A DNA stretch of 64,000 nucleotides, taken from assembly GCF_002135235.1 (NCBI RefSeq), contig NZ_NEGB01000001.1, forward strand, positions 372,001-436,000. The letters run 5' to 3'. Shown here in pieces: positions 8,260 through 20,567 of this stretch. The notes below the pieces were generated by a model. That model did no database searches, was not told where the DNA came from, and was given only the letters and a program-made list of their open reading frames with translations. Position 1 is the first letter of the stretch, and each line of letters opens with the position of its first letter. A program made the translations under genes and the position numbers. The stretch comes from Acinetobacter silvestris (lineage in GTDB: Bacteria > Pseudomonadota > Gammaproteobacteria > Pseudomonadales > Moraxellaceae).

Positions 8260-10560
8260 TTATTTACAACTGAGATCAACGGGTGGTGCACCCGCTACAG
8301 TCGGAGCATTGGTAACGTTCAATTCAGCTGAGCATGCTTCTCCCTCCTTAGATTGGGCTTTCAATTGATAAGTTTTTGGAATTAAGCCATACAAGGTGAC
8401 TGTTCCATCAGATGAAACTGGATAAACATCGCCATCTTCATTATTAATAGAAACCTCAGTACCTGGTGCAAAATTTTGACCATTCATATTCAACAGGCGA
8501 ACAGTCACCTGTTTTGCATGATACACAGGAAAATCAATTACATAACCCCGTTGGTTTAGTGCTGTAATTTGCTTATTTGAATAGATAATTTTATCTTCTA
8601 TCGGCAACTGGTTTTCATCAAACGCAATATCATATTTCACATATGGAATAATATCGTGAACAAATGCATACCCATTTTTATTGGTTTTATCCACCTCATT
8701 TAATGAGCGAAGAATATTAATATTCGGATAAGAACCTACTTTGACCAAGGCAAAAGCATTATCTACCGACTTGGTAAAACTGAGCTGATTTTCGAGTAAA
8801 ACGATTGCGCCGCGATAATGTAACTGTGATTCTCTATACTGATTACTTTGCTGATGACTAAAACTTAAGTCACCAACATTAGTTTTAAATGTCCCATCGA
8901 CATTGTATAAAGTTTCATTATCTCTTCTATTCACGCCCACGGCATAATCAAATCCAACTTGATTCGCATCACTTTTGACGAACTGTAAATTGGTATTATT
9001 ATCCGCTGATTGATTAAAATACAGCGATCTCTTGATGTCAAAATTGTAACTTAAAGATAAAATGCCACCCGAATCTTTTCGATCACCCATTTCGTTAAAA
9101 TAACTCAGACCCAATAAAGCCTTAGGACCAATTTGTCGACTAAAACCTACACGGAGTATTTTTTGATTATCTCGAGCAAAAGTCGCGCTATCATAATATT
9201 TCTGCTCTGCATAATTTATATTCACATTCTGAAAGAATGGAATATCACTTACGCCAAAATAAACTAAACTTTCAAATTTCGGATAAAAATTTTCCCCGCC
9301 GAGATCATCCCCTAAAAACTTAAAATCTCTCTCGGTATATTTGGTACTCGCTCCTAAAGAATAGCGCCCCAAATCTTTACTTGCAGACAATCCATATGAA
9401 AATTTAAATCCATTTTGATCTTCATGCGACCCTTGTATAGTACTATCTAAAAGAAATAGATTACTGACAGCCTGTGTCCACATTAAACCGATATTTTGAA
9501 TATCTTTACTATATAAAAGATTTGTGCCTAATGAGGTCGAATTAGATATCCCTTTGCGATAAAACGTATTTGCAAAGAAATCGCGATAATCACTACTATC
9601 CGAATTATAGTTATAGCGAAGCTTTCCTAAGGAAACATTATATTCGCTTAACCCCTTACGTAACAATTGGCTTGTGACGATGATCGGGAAACTCTGAACA
9701 CTTCGATTCCCTAAAATATCCTCAACCACAATTTGTGCATTGCCAGACTGTTGTATTTGCGAACCCGTTTGCAGATTATAATCACCTGGCGTGACTTTTT
9801 GGTTATAAATATTCACACCATTGATATACAGCTCAACCGTAGATGGAATTCGAGCACTACCCTGTAAGCTAGGTACATTCCAATAAATAAAACCTGGTCG
9901 TTCTGTATAGTTCGTTCCCCAACTTAGCCCGCCAAATCGAAGCGAGTTAATTAAAGGATTATAAACTGTCGTAGTATCACCAATCGTTAGGCGTGTCATT
10001 TGATCCGTAAAGTCGTAATCTACACTACTAGCCAATCTGACTAACTTATCTTCTTTCGCTAAATTCTGATAAAACATAGAATTTTTAAAAATCCAATAAT
10101 CTTTAAAAACTCCCAACTCAACCAAGCCATTATAAATATTATCCGATGCATTATTCGCATAATACATTTCATAATTCAAAAACCCACCAAAACTGGCTTT
10201 TTCTGGCTTCTGAATATCCGTACCATACGTATTCGTGGCAAAAAGATCAGCAGGTACGGTTAAGCGAATAGACTGTGATTCTTGATCAAAAGTTGACTGA
10301 ACAGCCCCCCCCGAAACCAAACAGTAATCGGGTTGCGATTGTAGTATTTGAAGGCGACTGGTATCAATTTTTCCTTGCGTTAATACATCACACTTTATAT
10401 AAAACCGATCCTGATCTTTTAATAAAGTAGTATCTGTATGCATATCCAGCCCATTGATCCATAAATCAGCCAGAATATTTTCTAGATTATTATTGCTTGC
10501 CTGTGCACTAAATGCCCAGAAAACATTAATTAATATTAATACTTTATTATTTATAGGCAT
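8260..10560 (-). CDS. Outer-membrane usher of an archaic chaperone-usher pilus
   Basis: Ushers are outer-membrane pores that accept chaperone-subunit complexes and polymerise the pilus. This 766-residue protein has a signal peptide (cleavage after about residue 21), an N-terminal periplasmic domain (about 25-120), a long beta-barrel region, and a plug-type segment containing ARIPSTVELYINGVNIYN followed by the GDYNLQTGS turn. The C-terminal region has the PGTEVSINNEDGDVYPVSSDG pattern of usher C-terminal domains. It is shorter than gamma-type ushers (around 800-850), in keeping with the archaic clade suggested by the neighbouring chaperone. It lies 21 bases after the chaperone gene and 12 before the last subunit gene. 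Confidence 0.9.
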   Translation of the reverse strand: MPINNKVLILINVFWAFSAQASNNNLENILADLWINGLDMHTDTTLLKDQDRFYIKCDVLTQGKIDTSRLQILQSQPDYCLVSGGAVQSTFDQESQSIRLTVPADLFATNTYGTDIQKPEKASFGGFLNYEMYYANNASDNIYNGLVELGVFKDYWIFKNSMFYQNLAKEDKLVRLASSVDYDFTDQMTRLTIGDTTTVYNPLINSLRFGGLSWGTNYTERPGFIYWNVPSLQGSARIPSTVELYINGVNIYNQKVTPGDYNLQTGSQIQQSGNAQIVVEDILGNRSVQSFPIIVTSQLLRKGLSEYNVSLGKLRYNYNSDSSDYRDFFANTFYRKGISNSTSLGTNLLYSKDIQNIGLMWTQAVSNLFLLDSTIQGSHEDQNGFKFSYGLSASKDLGRYSLGASTKYTERDFKFLGDDLGGENFYPKFESLVYFGVSDIPFFQNVNINYAEQKYYDSATFARDNQKILRVGFSRQIGPKALLGLSYFNEMGDRKDSGGILSLSYNFDIKRSLYFNQSADNNTNLQFVKSDANQVGFDYAVGVNRRDNETLYNVDGTFKTNVGDLSFSHQQSNQYRESQLHYRGAIVLLENQLSFTKSVDNAFALVKVGSYPNINILRSLNEVDKTNKNGYAFVHDIIPYVKYDIAFDENQLPIEDKIIYSNKQITALNQRGYVIDFPVYHAKQVTVRLLNMNGQNFAPGTEVSINNEDGDVYPVSSDGTVTLYGLIPKTYQLKAQSKEGEACSAELNVTNAPTVAGAPPVDLSCK

Positions 10561-10581
10561 ACCACCCTCTTTGCATAGGCT

Positions 10582-11286
10582 TTAGTCTGATAGCTTAAAT
10601 TCCACTACCTTGTCATTTTTATCGGTGCTTAACTGGATAGTATAGTTTTGTGAAGCACTTAATTTAGTATTATTTAAATCATATATCATGCTTTTTTTTG
10701 CAAGTAAATAGCTCATGGTCTCGTTTTTAAATACTTCTTTTTTATTCGCATCGACAATTTTTAAAGCCGTAATTTGAACATGTGAATTTGCATTATTGAT
10801 GGCCTTTAGCTGACCATTTTCAAGTTTAAATTTCATATCTAGAGCTTCTTGCTTCCCCACAAATAATGGCAAGCTAAAGTTGAGTAAAAAATTAACTGAA
10901 GTATCTTTGGTCGCTTGTGGAATCTCATCAACAATAATCCGCCATGCCCCTTCTTGATTATTGGTCAATACCGATGCAATTGGTCGCCCAAATCCTATAC
11001 GAATGGTTTGCTGTTTTTGCGGTTGTAAGATGAAATTTCTAGGATTAACAATAATAGTATCATCTGCTGTCAGTACATTTTTCCCAGTTTCATCCTGAGT
11101 CCATACAAATGCCTTAACTTCAAATATTCTTTTATCAGTCTCATCTACAGATTCAAGCGTCAAAGTAGTTGACTTTTGTCGTGCTGTATCAAGCATATAA
11201 AGTTGAACTGGACTGACTGAAACTCCAGCATGTGCCATCGTACCGAATAACATCGAAGCGACTAACAAAGGTCTTATTTTTTTCAT
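10582..11286 (-). CDS. Periplasmic pilus chaperone (archaic/CsuC-like)
   Basis: The 234-residue protein has a signal peptide (cleavage after AHA, residue 20) and the two-domain immunoglobulin-like fold of PapD chaperones. The N-terminal domain begins GVSVSPVQLYMLDT, and the segment WTQDETGKNVLTADD then VNPRNFILQPQKQQTIRIG matches the archaic (CsuC-like) group. Chaperones cap pilus subunits by donor-strand complementation before delivery to the usher. A possible terminator stands between this gene and the pilin upstream, so it is probably expressed at a lower level than the pilin. Confidence 0.92.
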   Translation of the reverse strand: MKKIRPLLVASMLFGTMAHAGVSVSPVQLYMLDTARQKSTTLTLESVDETDKRIFEVKAFVWTQDETGKNVLTADDTIIVNPRNFILQPQKQQTIRIGFGRPIASVLTNNQEGAWRIIVDEIPQATKDTSVNFLLNFSLPLFVGKQEALDMKFKLENGQLKAINNANSHVQITALKIVDANKKEVFKNETMSYLLAKKSMIYDLNNTKLSASQNYTIQLSTDKNDKVVEFKLSD

Positions 11287-11306
11287 ATCATCACCTTATT
11301 ATTATT

Positions 11307-11346
11307 AACAATAAAAACCTAACTTAACACAACATTAAGTTAGGTT
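11307..11346 (-). terminator. Intercistronic hairpin between pilin and chaperone
   Basis: A perfect 12-base stem (11316-11327 with 11335-11346, 7-base loop) is followed on the minus strand by TTTTTATTG. It lies 23 bases after the pilin stop and before the chaperone ribosome-binding site (AAGGTGA). It looks like a partial terminator or a 3' stabiliser that raises pilin over chaperone and usher. Confidence 0.75.
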
Positions 11347-11369
11347 CGTTTTATTATAAACAGGAAATA

Positions 11370-11876
11370 TCAATAAGAAACCCTAATTCGATATGTGTCA
11401 CTATAAGTGCCTGCTGCATTGGATGCTGTAGTTGCTGCATTAGTCACAGAAACAACATAGTTATCTGTGCCCAAGCCTGTATGGTTCGTAGTACCCATAC
11501 CTGCATTTACCAATCCACCACCATTTGTTTTTATGGTTGTGCTTATATGATTTGTTCCATTTTTCACATAGGTAGAATTAGAAAATCCAGTATTCGCTGT
11601 GCTGAGTTCCAATACATAATGTGTATTACTTTCTACTGCATAATTTGAGGTTTTGGTACCACCAGCTGAACTTAAAATAATTGGACTACCGCCACTTACA
11701 GTACATTTTTTCGGTACTTCTAATGTAATTGGAATATCTTTACTACAGCCTAGCTCCGTACATCTTGAAAAGTCTGGGCCATTATCACCTGGTTTTGCTG
11801 CATCATCTGCAAAAACTGCCGTTGAACAAGCACCCAATACCACTGCTGCTAACGCAGCCTGCGTCATTTTATTCAT
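11370..11876 (-). CDS. Major pilin subunit of the chaperone-usher pilus
   Basis: The 168-residue protein has a signal peptide (cleavage after VFA, residue 23) and a Thr/Ser/Asn/Gly-rich beta domain. The stretch KDIPITLEVPKKC (46-58) alternates hydrophobic residues as a donor strand followed by the first fold strand would, and the C-terminus AAGTYSDTYRIRVSY fits the pilin end pattern. Mature cysteines are at 39, 44 and 58 only, an odd number and unlike the usual single pair. A GGAG site stands 8 bases before the ATG. Being first in the operon and before a terminator marks it as the abundant shaft subunit. Sequence divergence from CsuA/B is high, so the exact subfamily is uncertain. Confidence 0.82.
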   Translation of the reverse strand: MNKMTQAALAAVVLGACSTAVFADDAAKPGDNGPDFSRCTELGCSKDIPITLEVPKKCTVSGGSPIILSSAGGTKTSNYAVESNTHYVLELSTANTGFSNSTYVKNGTNHISTTIKTNGGGLVNAGMGTTNHTGLGTDNYVVSVTNAATTASNAAGTYSDTYRIRVSY

Positions 11877-12728
11877 CTTTTATCTCCCATTTCTTTTTTT
11901 AAAAAGAATGTGCACTTAATAGATAACAATAAGAAACAACAACAATTACGCTGGTTACTCTTCATTATTGAGTAGGCTTCGTAACCGTAAATACATAATA
12001 ATGCTTTTTGCAAAAAAACAGATATATGTGACATATTTCACATTATATATAAAGTTTGTTTATTTTTATTACATAATATATTGTTTTTTATTTAGCTTTT
12101 ATTAATAAAAAAAATAAACTCTTGAAATTATTCTAGGTAAACATGAACCAGAAAAATAAAAAACTCATTAATATCTTAATTAAAAAATATAACCATATAA
12201 TTTTATTATATTTATTAAAAAATACCATTTTACATAAACATCTATTAAAGTTACTTAACTTACAAAATAAACCCTAATATTGCCCTATATTTCATAAATT
12301 AATCTTTTTTTGTTTGCATTTATGATAAAAATATATGAAATACATCACACTTTATTATGTTTACCTATCTAAAATCACAATCCAAAGCCACTTAAGGTCA
12401 CTAAAACTTATTTTCTTAGGATATTCATAAAAATTGAATAACATAAAAGCCTCTAGACCCGACTACCAGCTCAACTGATATAAGCAAAACACAGCTTCTT
12501 TAAAAAAAGTATTAAAATACAAGGCTTAACAATCTCTCCTGAATATTATAATAACAACCCAAAATATCTAAGAAAAAAACAAGTAAATCAAAATCCTAAA
12601 CATATATCTCACCAAACTATAAAATATTTGAGAGTGACCAGTACTGACTTATAAAGTGATTGCAAATCCATGCATGTAGAAAGTACATCTAAATACCAGC
12701 AATACTTTTCCTATCTCAAATTATGAAT
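11877..12728. other. AT-rich non-coding region upstream of the pilus operon
   Basis: About 850 bases are very AT-rich and contain no credible gene. The pilus promoter should lie in the part nearest the pilin, but no clear -35/-10 pair was found. The only organised element is the repeat at 11945-11989. Such AT-rich leaders are typical targets of H-NS-type silencing. Confidence 0.6.
11945..11989. repeat. GTTAC/CGTAACC element, copy 2
   Basis: The element has TTACGCT at 11946, GGTTAC at 11953-11958 and TCGTAACCGTA from 11979, so GGTTAC and GTAACC form an inverted repeat with a 22-base spacer. The same three blocks in the same order occur at 7548-7586. It lies about 70 bases upstream of the pilin ATG, where an operator would be expected. 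Confidence 0.45.
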
Positions 12729-12760
12729 AAAAAAGTCAGCTATTTACATAGCTGACTTTT
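12729..12760 (-). terminator. Rho-independent terminator after ilvC
   Basis: AAAAGTCAGCTAT and ATAGCTGACTTTT form a perfect 13-base stem with a 4-base loop, followed by T residues on the minus strand, about 40 bases past the ilvC stop. Confidence 0.9.
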
Positions 12761-12800
12761 CCTTAACACTGCCACCCTATTTCAAGGGTAGACAGAAATA

Positions 12801-13865
<1,065 letters not shown>

Positions 13866-13937
13866 TTATTCAAAATCTTCTTGATTAAGCCCTCTCCTTA
13901 CAAAGAGAGGTATCTTTGAGGTATTAATAAAATAGAG

Positions 13938-14429
13938 TTAAATTGATAAAACTTTTTCGCCACGTGCGATACCAGATACACCTGAACGTACCACTTCAAG
14001 GATGGTATTTTCAGCCAAAGCATCAATAAAGCCATCAATCTTTTCAGTCGTTCCCGCAATTTGAATGGTATACGTCGTCGGTGTCACATCTACAACTTGA
14101 GCACGAAATATGTCTGCTGTGCGTTTGATTTCAGCACGAGCTGCACCCAATGCTTTGACTTTAATCAACATCAGTTCACGTTCAATATGTGAACCTTCAG
14201 ATAAATCAACCACTTTCACCACTTCAACCAACTTATTCAGTTGCTTGGTGATTTGTTCAATTTTATGGTCATCACCATAAGTCGTCAGGGTCAAGCGTGA
14301 CATAGTCGGATCTTCAGTCGGCGCAACATTTAAAGTTTCAATGTTATAACCACGTTGTGAGAACAACCCCACTAAGCGAGAAAGCGCACCAGCTTCATTT
14401 TCAACGAGTACAGAAATTATATGTCTCAT
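13938..14429 (-). CDS. ilvN: Acetolactate synthase small (regulatory) subunit
   Basis: The 163-residue subunit equals E. coli IlvH in length. It has an N-terminal ACT domain (about 1-75, [21 protein letters not shown]) that binds valine for feedback control and a C-terminal domain that activates the catalytic subunit. The ATG overlaps the ilvI stop by 4 bases (ATGA), indicating translational coupling with a matched stoichiometry. The name ilvH is equally usable. Confidence 0.96.
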   Translation of the reverse strand: MRHIISVLVENEAGALSRLVGLFSQRGYNIETLNVAPTEDPTMSRLTLTTYGDDHKIEQITKQLNKLVEVVKVVDLSEGSHIERELMLIKVKALGAARAEIKRTADIFRAQVVDVTPTTYTIQIAGTTEKIDGFIDALAENTILEVVRSGVSGIARGEKVLSI

Positions 14430-16153
14430 TTCGTACGCTCCCCTTTAGATAACCACATATCTTGTAATGACTGACCTGCAATTAACATTGGGTAAACATG
14501 CTCAGTCCGATCAACCATCACGTTAATGAACACACATTTATCATTAATCGCCATCGCTTCTGCGAGCTTCGCATCCAGTTCATCCGCATGATCAATTTGG
14601 ATACCCACGTGCCCATAAGCTTCCATGAGTTTGGCAAAGTCAGGCAATGAATCGATATAAGAACTTGAGTGACGGCCTTCATAATTCATATCTTGCCATT
14701 GCTTAACCATACCCAAAGCTTGGTTATTTAAGCACAGAATTTTTACATTTAAGCCATACTGCTTACAGGTCGACAACTCTTGAATACACATCTGAATCGA
14801 TGCTTCACCCGTGATACACACCACTTGCTGATCTGGGAAAGCTAGCTTTGCCGCCATTGCGTAAGGCAAACCTACACCCATGGTGCCCAAACCACCTGAA
14901 TTGATCCATTGACGTGGACGTTTATAGGTATAGTAATTTGCACCAAACATCTGATGTTGACCGACATCTGAAGTGATAATGGCTTCGCTATTGGTAATTC
15001 GATCTAAAGCTTGAACCACTTGTTGCGGCTTCATTACCCCATCTTTACCAGCTTCATAACGTAAACCATGAACTTTGCGCCATTCATTAATTTGCGACCA
15101 CCAAGCTGCAATCGCTTCAGGATTGGGCTTAGAAACATTCATTTGTTTCAATTGAACCAACATCTCTTGAAGTACAGGTTCTACTGCACCCACGATTGGA
15201 ATATGCGCCATAATAGTTTTTGAAATCGTCGCTGGGTCGATATCAATATGAATCACTTTGGCATTTGGACAGAATTTTGCAGGATTATTGGTAACACGAT
15301 CATCAAAACGCGCACCAATACATAAAATCAGATCTGCATTATGCATAGTCATGTTGGCTTCATAGGTACCATGCATACCCAACATACCAACAAACTGCTC
15401 ATCATCACCTGGAAAACCACCTAAACCCATTAAGGTATTGGTCACAGGGTAATTCAAAAGATGCGCTAGTTCAGTCAATAACGCAGATGCATTGCCCTGA
15501 ACAACACCACCACCCGCATAAATAACTGGACGTTTAGCATTCACCAATTCATCAATGGCTTTACGAATTTGACCTGAATGACCACGATGCGGTGGCTGAT
15601 ACGAACGCATCTTCACTTTTTCAGGATATTCGTAGGCAAACTTATCTGTTGGATTGGTCACATCTTTAGGAATATCAACAACGACTGGACCTGGACGACC
15701 AGATGCTGCGATATAGAATGCTTTTTTAATAATGGCAGGAATTTCACTGGCATGACGCACTTGGAAACTATGTTTTACGATTGGACGAGACACGCCAACC
15801 ATGTCCGTTTCTTGGAAAGCATCTTCACCGATTAAATGTGATGCAACTTGACCAGACAAAATCACCATTGGGATTGAGTCCATATAAGCCGTTGCAATTG
15901 GCGTTACCGTATTCGTCGCACCAGGACCTGATGTCACGAGAACTACACCCGTTTTACCTGTAACCCGCGAGTAAGCATCTGCCATATGACCAGCAGCTTG
16001 TTCATGACGAACAAGGTAATGATTGATTTTATCTTGTTTAAATAGCGCGTCATAAATATGTAAAACTGCGCCGCCTGGATATCCAAAAACATGTTCAACG
16101 CCTTCGTCCGCTAATGCACGAACAAGCATTTCTCCACCAGATAAAAGTTCCAA
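14426..16153 (-). CDS. ilvI: Acetolactate synthase large (catalytic) subunit
   Basis: This thiamine-diphosphate enzyme condenses pyruvate with pyruvate or 2-ketobutyrate, the first common step of valine, leucine and isoleucine synthesis. The 575 residues cover the three AHAS domains. The catalytic Glu lies in [15 protein letters not shown]. The ThDP/Mg motif, usually GDGS, reads GEAS (Glu450-Ala451), a variation noted in the findings. The start is TTG at 16153, with AGGGTGA about 6 bases upstream; the first in-frame ATG is 8 codons further in and would cut the conserved N-terminus. It forms an operon with ilvN and probably ilvC. Confidence 0.96.
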   Translation of the reverse strand: MELLSGGEMLVRALADEGVEHVFGYPGGAVLHIYDALFKQDKINHYLVRHEQAAGHMADAYSRVTGKTGVVLVTSGPGATNTVTPIATAYMDSIPMVILSGQVASHLIGEDAFQETDMVGVSRPIVKHSFQVRHASEIPAIIKKAFYIAASGRPGPVVVDIPKDVTNPTDKFAYEYPEKVKMRSYQPPHRGHSGQIRKAIDELVNAKRPVIYAGGGVVQGNASALLTELAHLLNYPVTNTLMGLGGFPGDDEQFVGMLGMHGTYEANMTMHNADLILCIGARFDDRVTNNPAKFCPNAKVIHIDIDPATISKTIMAHIPIVGAVEPVLQEMLVQLKQMNVSKPNPEAIAAWWSQINEWRKVHGLRYEAGKDGVMKPQQVVQALDRITNSEAIITSDVGQHQMFGANYYTYKRPRQWINSGGLGTMGVGLPYAMAAKLAFPDQQVVCITGEASIQMCIQELSTCKQYGLNVKILCLNNQALGMVKQWQDMNYEGRHSSSYIDSLPDFAKLMEAYGHVGIQIDHADELDAKLAEAMAINDKCVFINVMVDRTEHVYPMLIAGQSLQDMWLSKGERTK

Positions 16154-16722
16154 CGTAATTCACCCTAATATTTTATTTCACGATGTTATGGGAGACATAA
16201 ATCGTGTTTCATTCATTGACTTGTGCTCTGTTATAGCACACATATTTCTTCGTTTTCGCAGCAATAATAATTTTTTTCTGACTGCACAGCCCTTTAAGCA
16301 GTGTAGACATTTTAAAAAATATGTTGGGATAAACATATTTTTAACTAGATTCATTTCCTCGGCTTAGAGGAAAAGTTATTGCTTGCTATGTATTTCATTC
16401 GAAGGGTGATCGAATAAAAACATATAAAACTAGTGTTGCATTTTTGTTGTTTCAGCAATCAAAGTCAAGGCTTCAATCATGCTTTTTATTGTTTATTTAC
16501 CATCCGCACATATTTTAAACTATTCCTTTTTTTTTAATCATTTATAAAAAAAAATTCAATAACTTATAAACTTATAAATTTACGAAAGAAATATTTCTTC
16601 CTACATAAAACCGGTTAAAATAGCGACACTCACAAGCTAAATCACGACATTGATTTTGATCGCTTGTATATTTAGATTATCTTAAAAACTGACTGAATAA
16701 TTTTATTCATTGGGGATATTTT
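16154..16722. other. Divergent control region of ilvI and the DUF4124 gene
   Basis: The 569 bases hold the promoters of two divergent genes and no convincing coding sequence. A TTGACT hexamer on the minus strand near 16470 may be a -35 for ilvI. A 7-base hairpin (TTTCCTC/GAGGAAA, 16354-16373) lies in the long ilvI leader. No leader peptide rich in Ile, Leu or Val was found, so classical attenuation is not supported. Confidence 0.55.
16650..16678 (+). promoter_or_regulatory. Possible promoter of the DUF4124 gene
   Basis: TTGATT and TAGATT are separated by 17 bases, and the expected start site is about 40 bases before the ATG. Confidence 0.4.
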
Positions 16723-17064
16723 ATGTACAAAATACACCGTTCTAAATTTACACTCTTCTCTGTTGCCATGCTTTGCATTGCGACTTTAAGTTCATCTCAA
16801 AGTTTTGCAAAACAATATTACAAGTGGACGGATAGCAAAGGTTCAACACATTATACCAACACGCCACCACCGAAAAATGCGAAAAGCAAAAGTAAAATAG
16901 ATACCTATGGTGCACATTCCACCGTGACCAACACCCCTCCAGTAACACCAGCACCAAGCAATTCATCGACAGCAAAACCTCAAGCTGAGCAACAACCTCA
17001 TCAAGGTCATGAACCCGTACAAAAAGCACAAGCTGAATCGAGCAATGCTTCTCAAGCACAATAA
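16723..17064 (+). CDS. DUF4124-domain secreted protein
   Basis: The 113-residue protein has a signal peptide (about 1-29, cleavage after SFA) followed directly by the DUF4124 motif KQYYKWTDSKGSTHYTNTPP (30-49). The rest is a low-complexity tail rich in Pro, Ala, Gln, Ser and Thr. DUF4124 is a short periplasmic module of unknown function common in Proteobacteria. The gene stands alone between ilvI and leuS. Confidence 0.8.
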   Translation: MYKIHRSKFTLFSVAMLCIATLSSSQSFAKQYYKWTDSKGSTHYTNTPPPKNAKSKSKIDTYGAHSTVTNTPPVTPAPSNSSTAKPQAEQQPHQGHEPVQKAQAESSNASQAQ

Positions 17065-17189
17065 TTAGATAGATTGCGATTCGAAAAATTCTTGATCCAT
17101 TTTTTTCAATTTTAAATAGCATGCAAAATTCACTTTTAGGTGCATTTTGCGCTATGCTGTGCAACAAACTTTTTAACCATTGTTCTTAA

Positions 17190-19823
<2,634 letters not shown>

Positions 19824-19856
19824 TTTATTCCCTCCTCTAGATTCCCTATATTGAAA

Positions 19857-19892
19857 AGCAACTTTCTAATATGACATTGTTGGAAAGTTGCT
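19857..19892 (+). repeat. Stem-loop after leuS
   Basis: AGCAACTTTC (19857-19866) and GAAAGTTGCT (19883-19892) form a perfect 10-base stem. It has no T-tract and may protect the leuS 3' end or act with the next hairpin. Confidence 0.5.
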
Positions 19893-19905
19893 TGAAGAAT
19901 TACAA

Positions 19906-19931
19906 AAGCCCGTTGTTATTCAACGGGCTTT
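19906..19931 (+). terminator. Probable terminator between leuS and lptE
   Basis: AAAGCCCGTTG and CAACGGGCTTT form a perfect 11-base GC-rich stem with a 4-base loop. Only three T residues follow, so read-through into lptE is likely. Confidence 0.6.
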
Positions 19932-20006
19932 GACTCTAAAATCATTAAGATTTTTAAAATTATGATTCACGCCCTATAAATGAAGAATTTCTACAGAGGA
20001 CAAAGC

Positions 20007-20549
20007 ATGCACTTAGCTCAACGTATTGCAGCAGTTGTATTAACTCTAGGCTTAACTGCAAGCTTGGTCGGTTGTGGATTTCATCTCAAAGGAACAAACC
20101 CACAAGCAACGCCACTGGTTTACACCAAGCTACAATTGGTTATTCCTGAAAAGGCTGAAGACCTTGAGAAAAAACTCAGTGTTTATTTAGCCGCTTCGGG
20201 TATACAACTCAGTAATGCCAATGATGCTTATGTCTTACGTATCTTGGATTATAAACCTACGCGTCATGAGTTAAATGGTAAGCTGGTTGAAACACTATTA
20301 CGTTTATCTGTGACTTTCCAGATTGAAGATAAACAAGGTCATCCAGTCACCGAACCCCGTACCGTAACGGCTTCACGTAGTTATCAATATGATGTCGCAA
20401 CCGTTAATACTGATGATCAACAAAATACCTATTTAAGCAAAATTTTAATTGATGATATTGCTCGCCAAATAACTCGCCAAATTTCGGCTAATCGTTTACC
20501 GAAAGCAAAAGTTAACGCAACGTTGCCCGTTCATCCAACTACACCATAA
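20007..20549 (+). CDS. lptE: LPS-assembly lipoprotein LptE
   Basis: LptE plugs the LptD barrel and inserts lipopolysaccharide or lipooligosaccharide into the outer leaflet. From ATG 20007 the protein has 180 residues with a lipoprotein signal and lipidated Cys23 (SLVGC), followed by GFHLKG, the usual LptE start of the mature part. An upstream in-frame ATG at 19980 exists, but AGAGGA at 19995-20000 gives proper spacing only to 20007, and the longer form would put nine extra residues before the signal. The leuS-lptE-holA order supports the call. Confidence 0.92.
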   Translation: MHLAQRIAAVVLTLGLTASLVGCGFHLKGTNPQATPLVYTKLQLVIPEKAEDLEKKLSVYLAASGIQLSNANDAYVLRILDYKPTRHELNGKLVETLLRLSVTFQIEDKQGHPVTEPRTVTASRSYQYDVATVNTDDQQNTYLSKILIDDIARQITRQISANRLPKAKVNATLPVHPTTP

Positions 20550-20567
20550 TTTAGACGCGCTACATAC

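Noticed and set aside
12000-12700. Search for a hidden gene or phase-variation element in the AT-rich pilus leader
   Set aside because: All frames are broken by frequent stops and no invertible repeats or simple tracts of suitable length were seen.
16390-16440. Possible ilv leader peptide on the minus strand
   Set aside because: The 15-codon frame begins MFLFDHPSNE and is not enriched in Ile, Leu or Val; no terminator/antiterminator pair follows.
16748-17167. 139-codon minus-strand frame opposite the DUF4124 gene
   Set aside because: It is the shadow of a gene with a clear signal peptide and domain, and has a Cys/Phe/His-rich composition without pattern.
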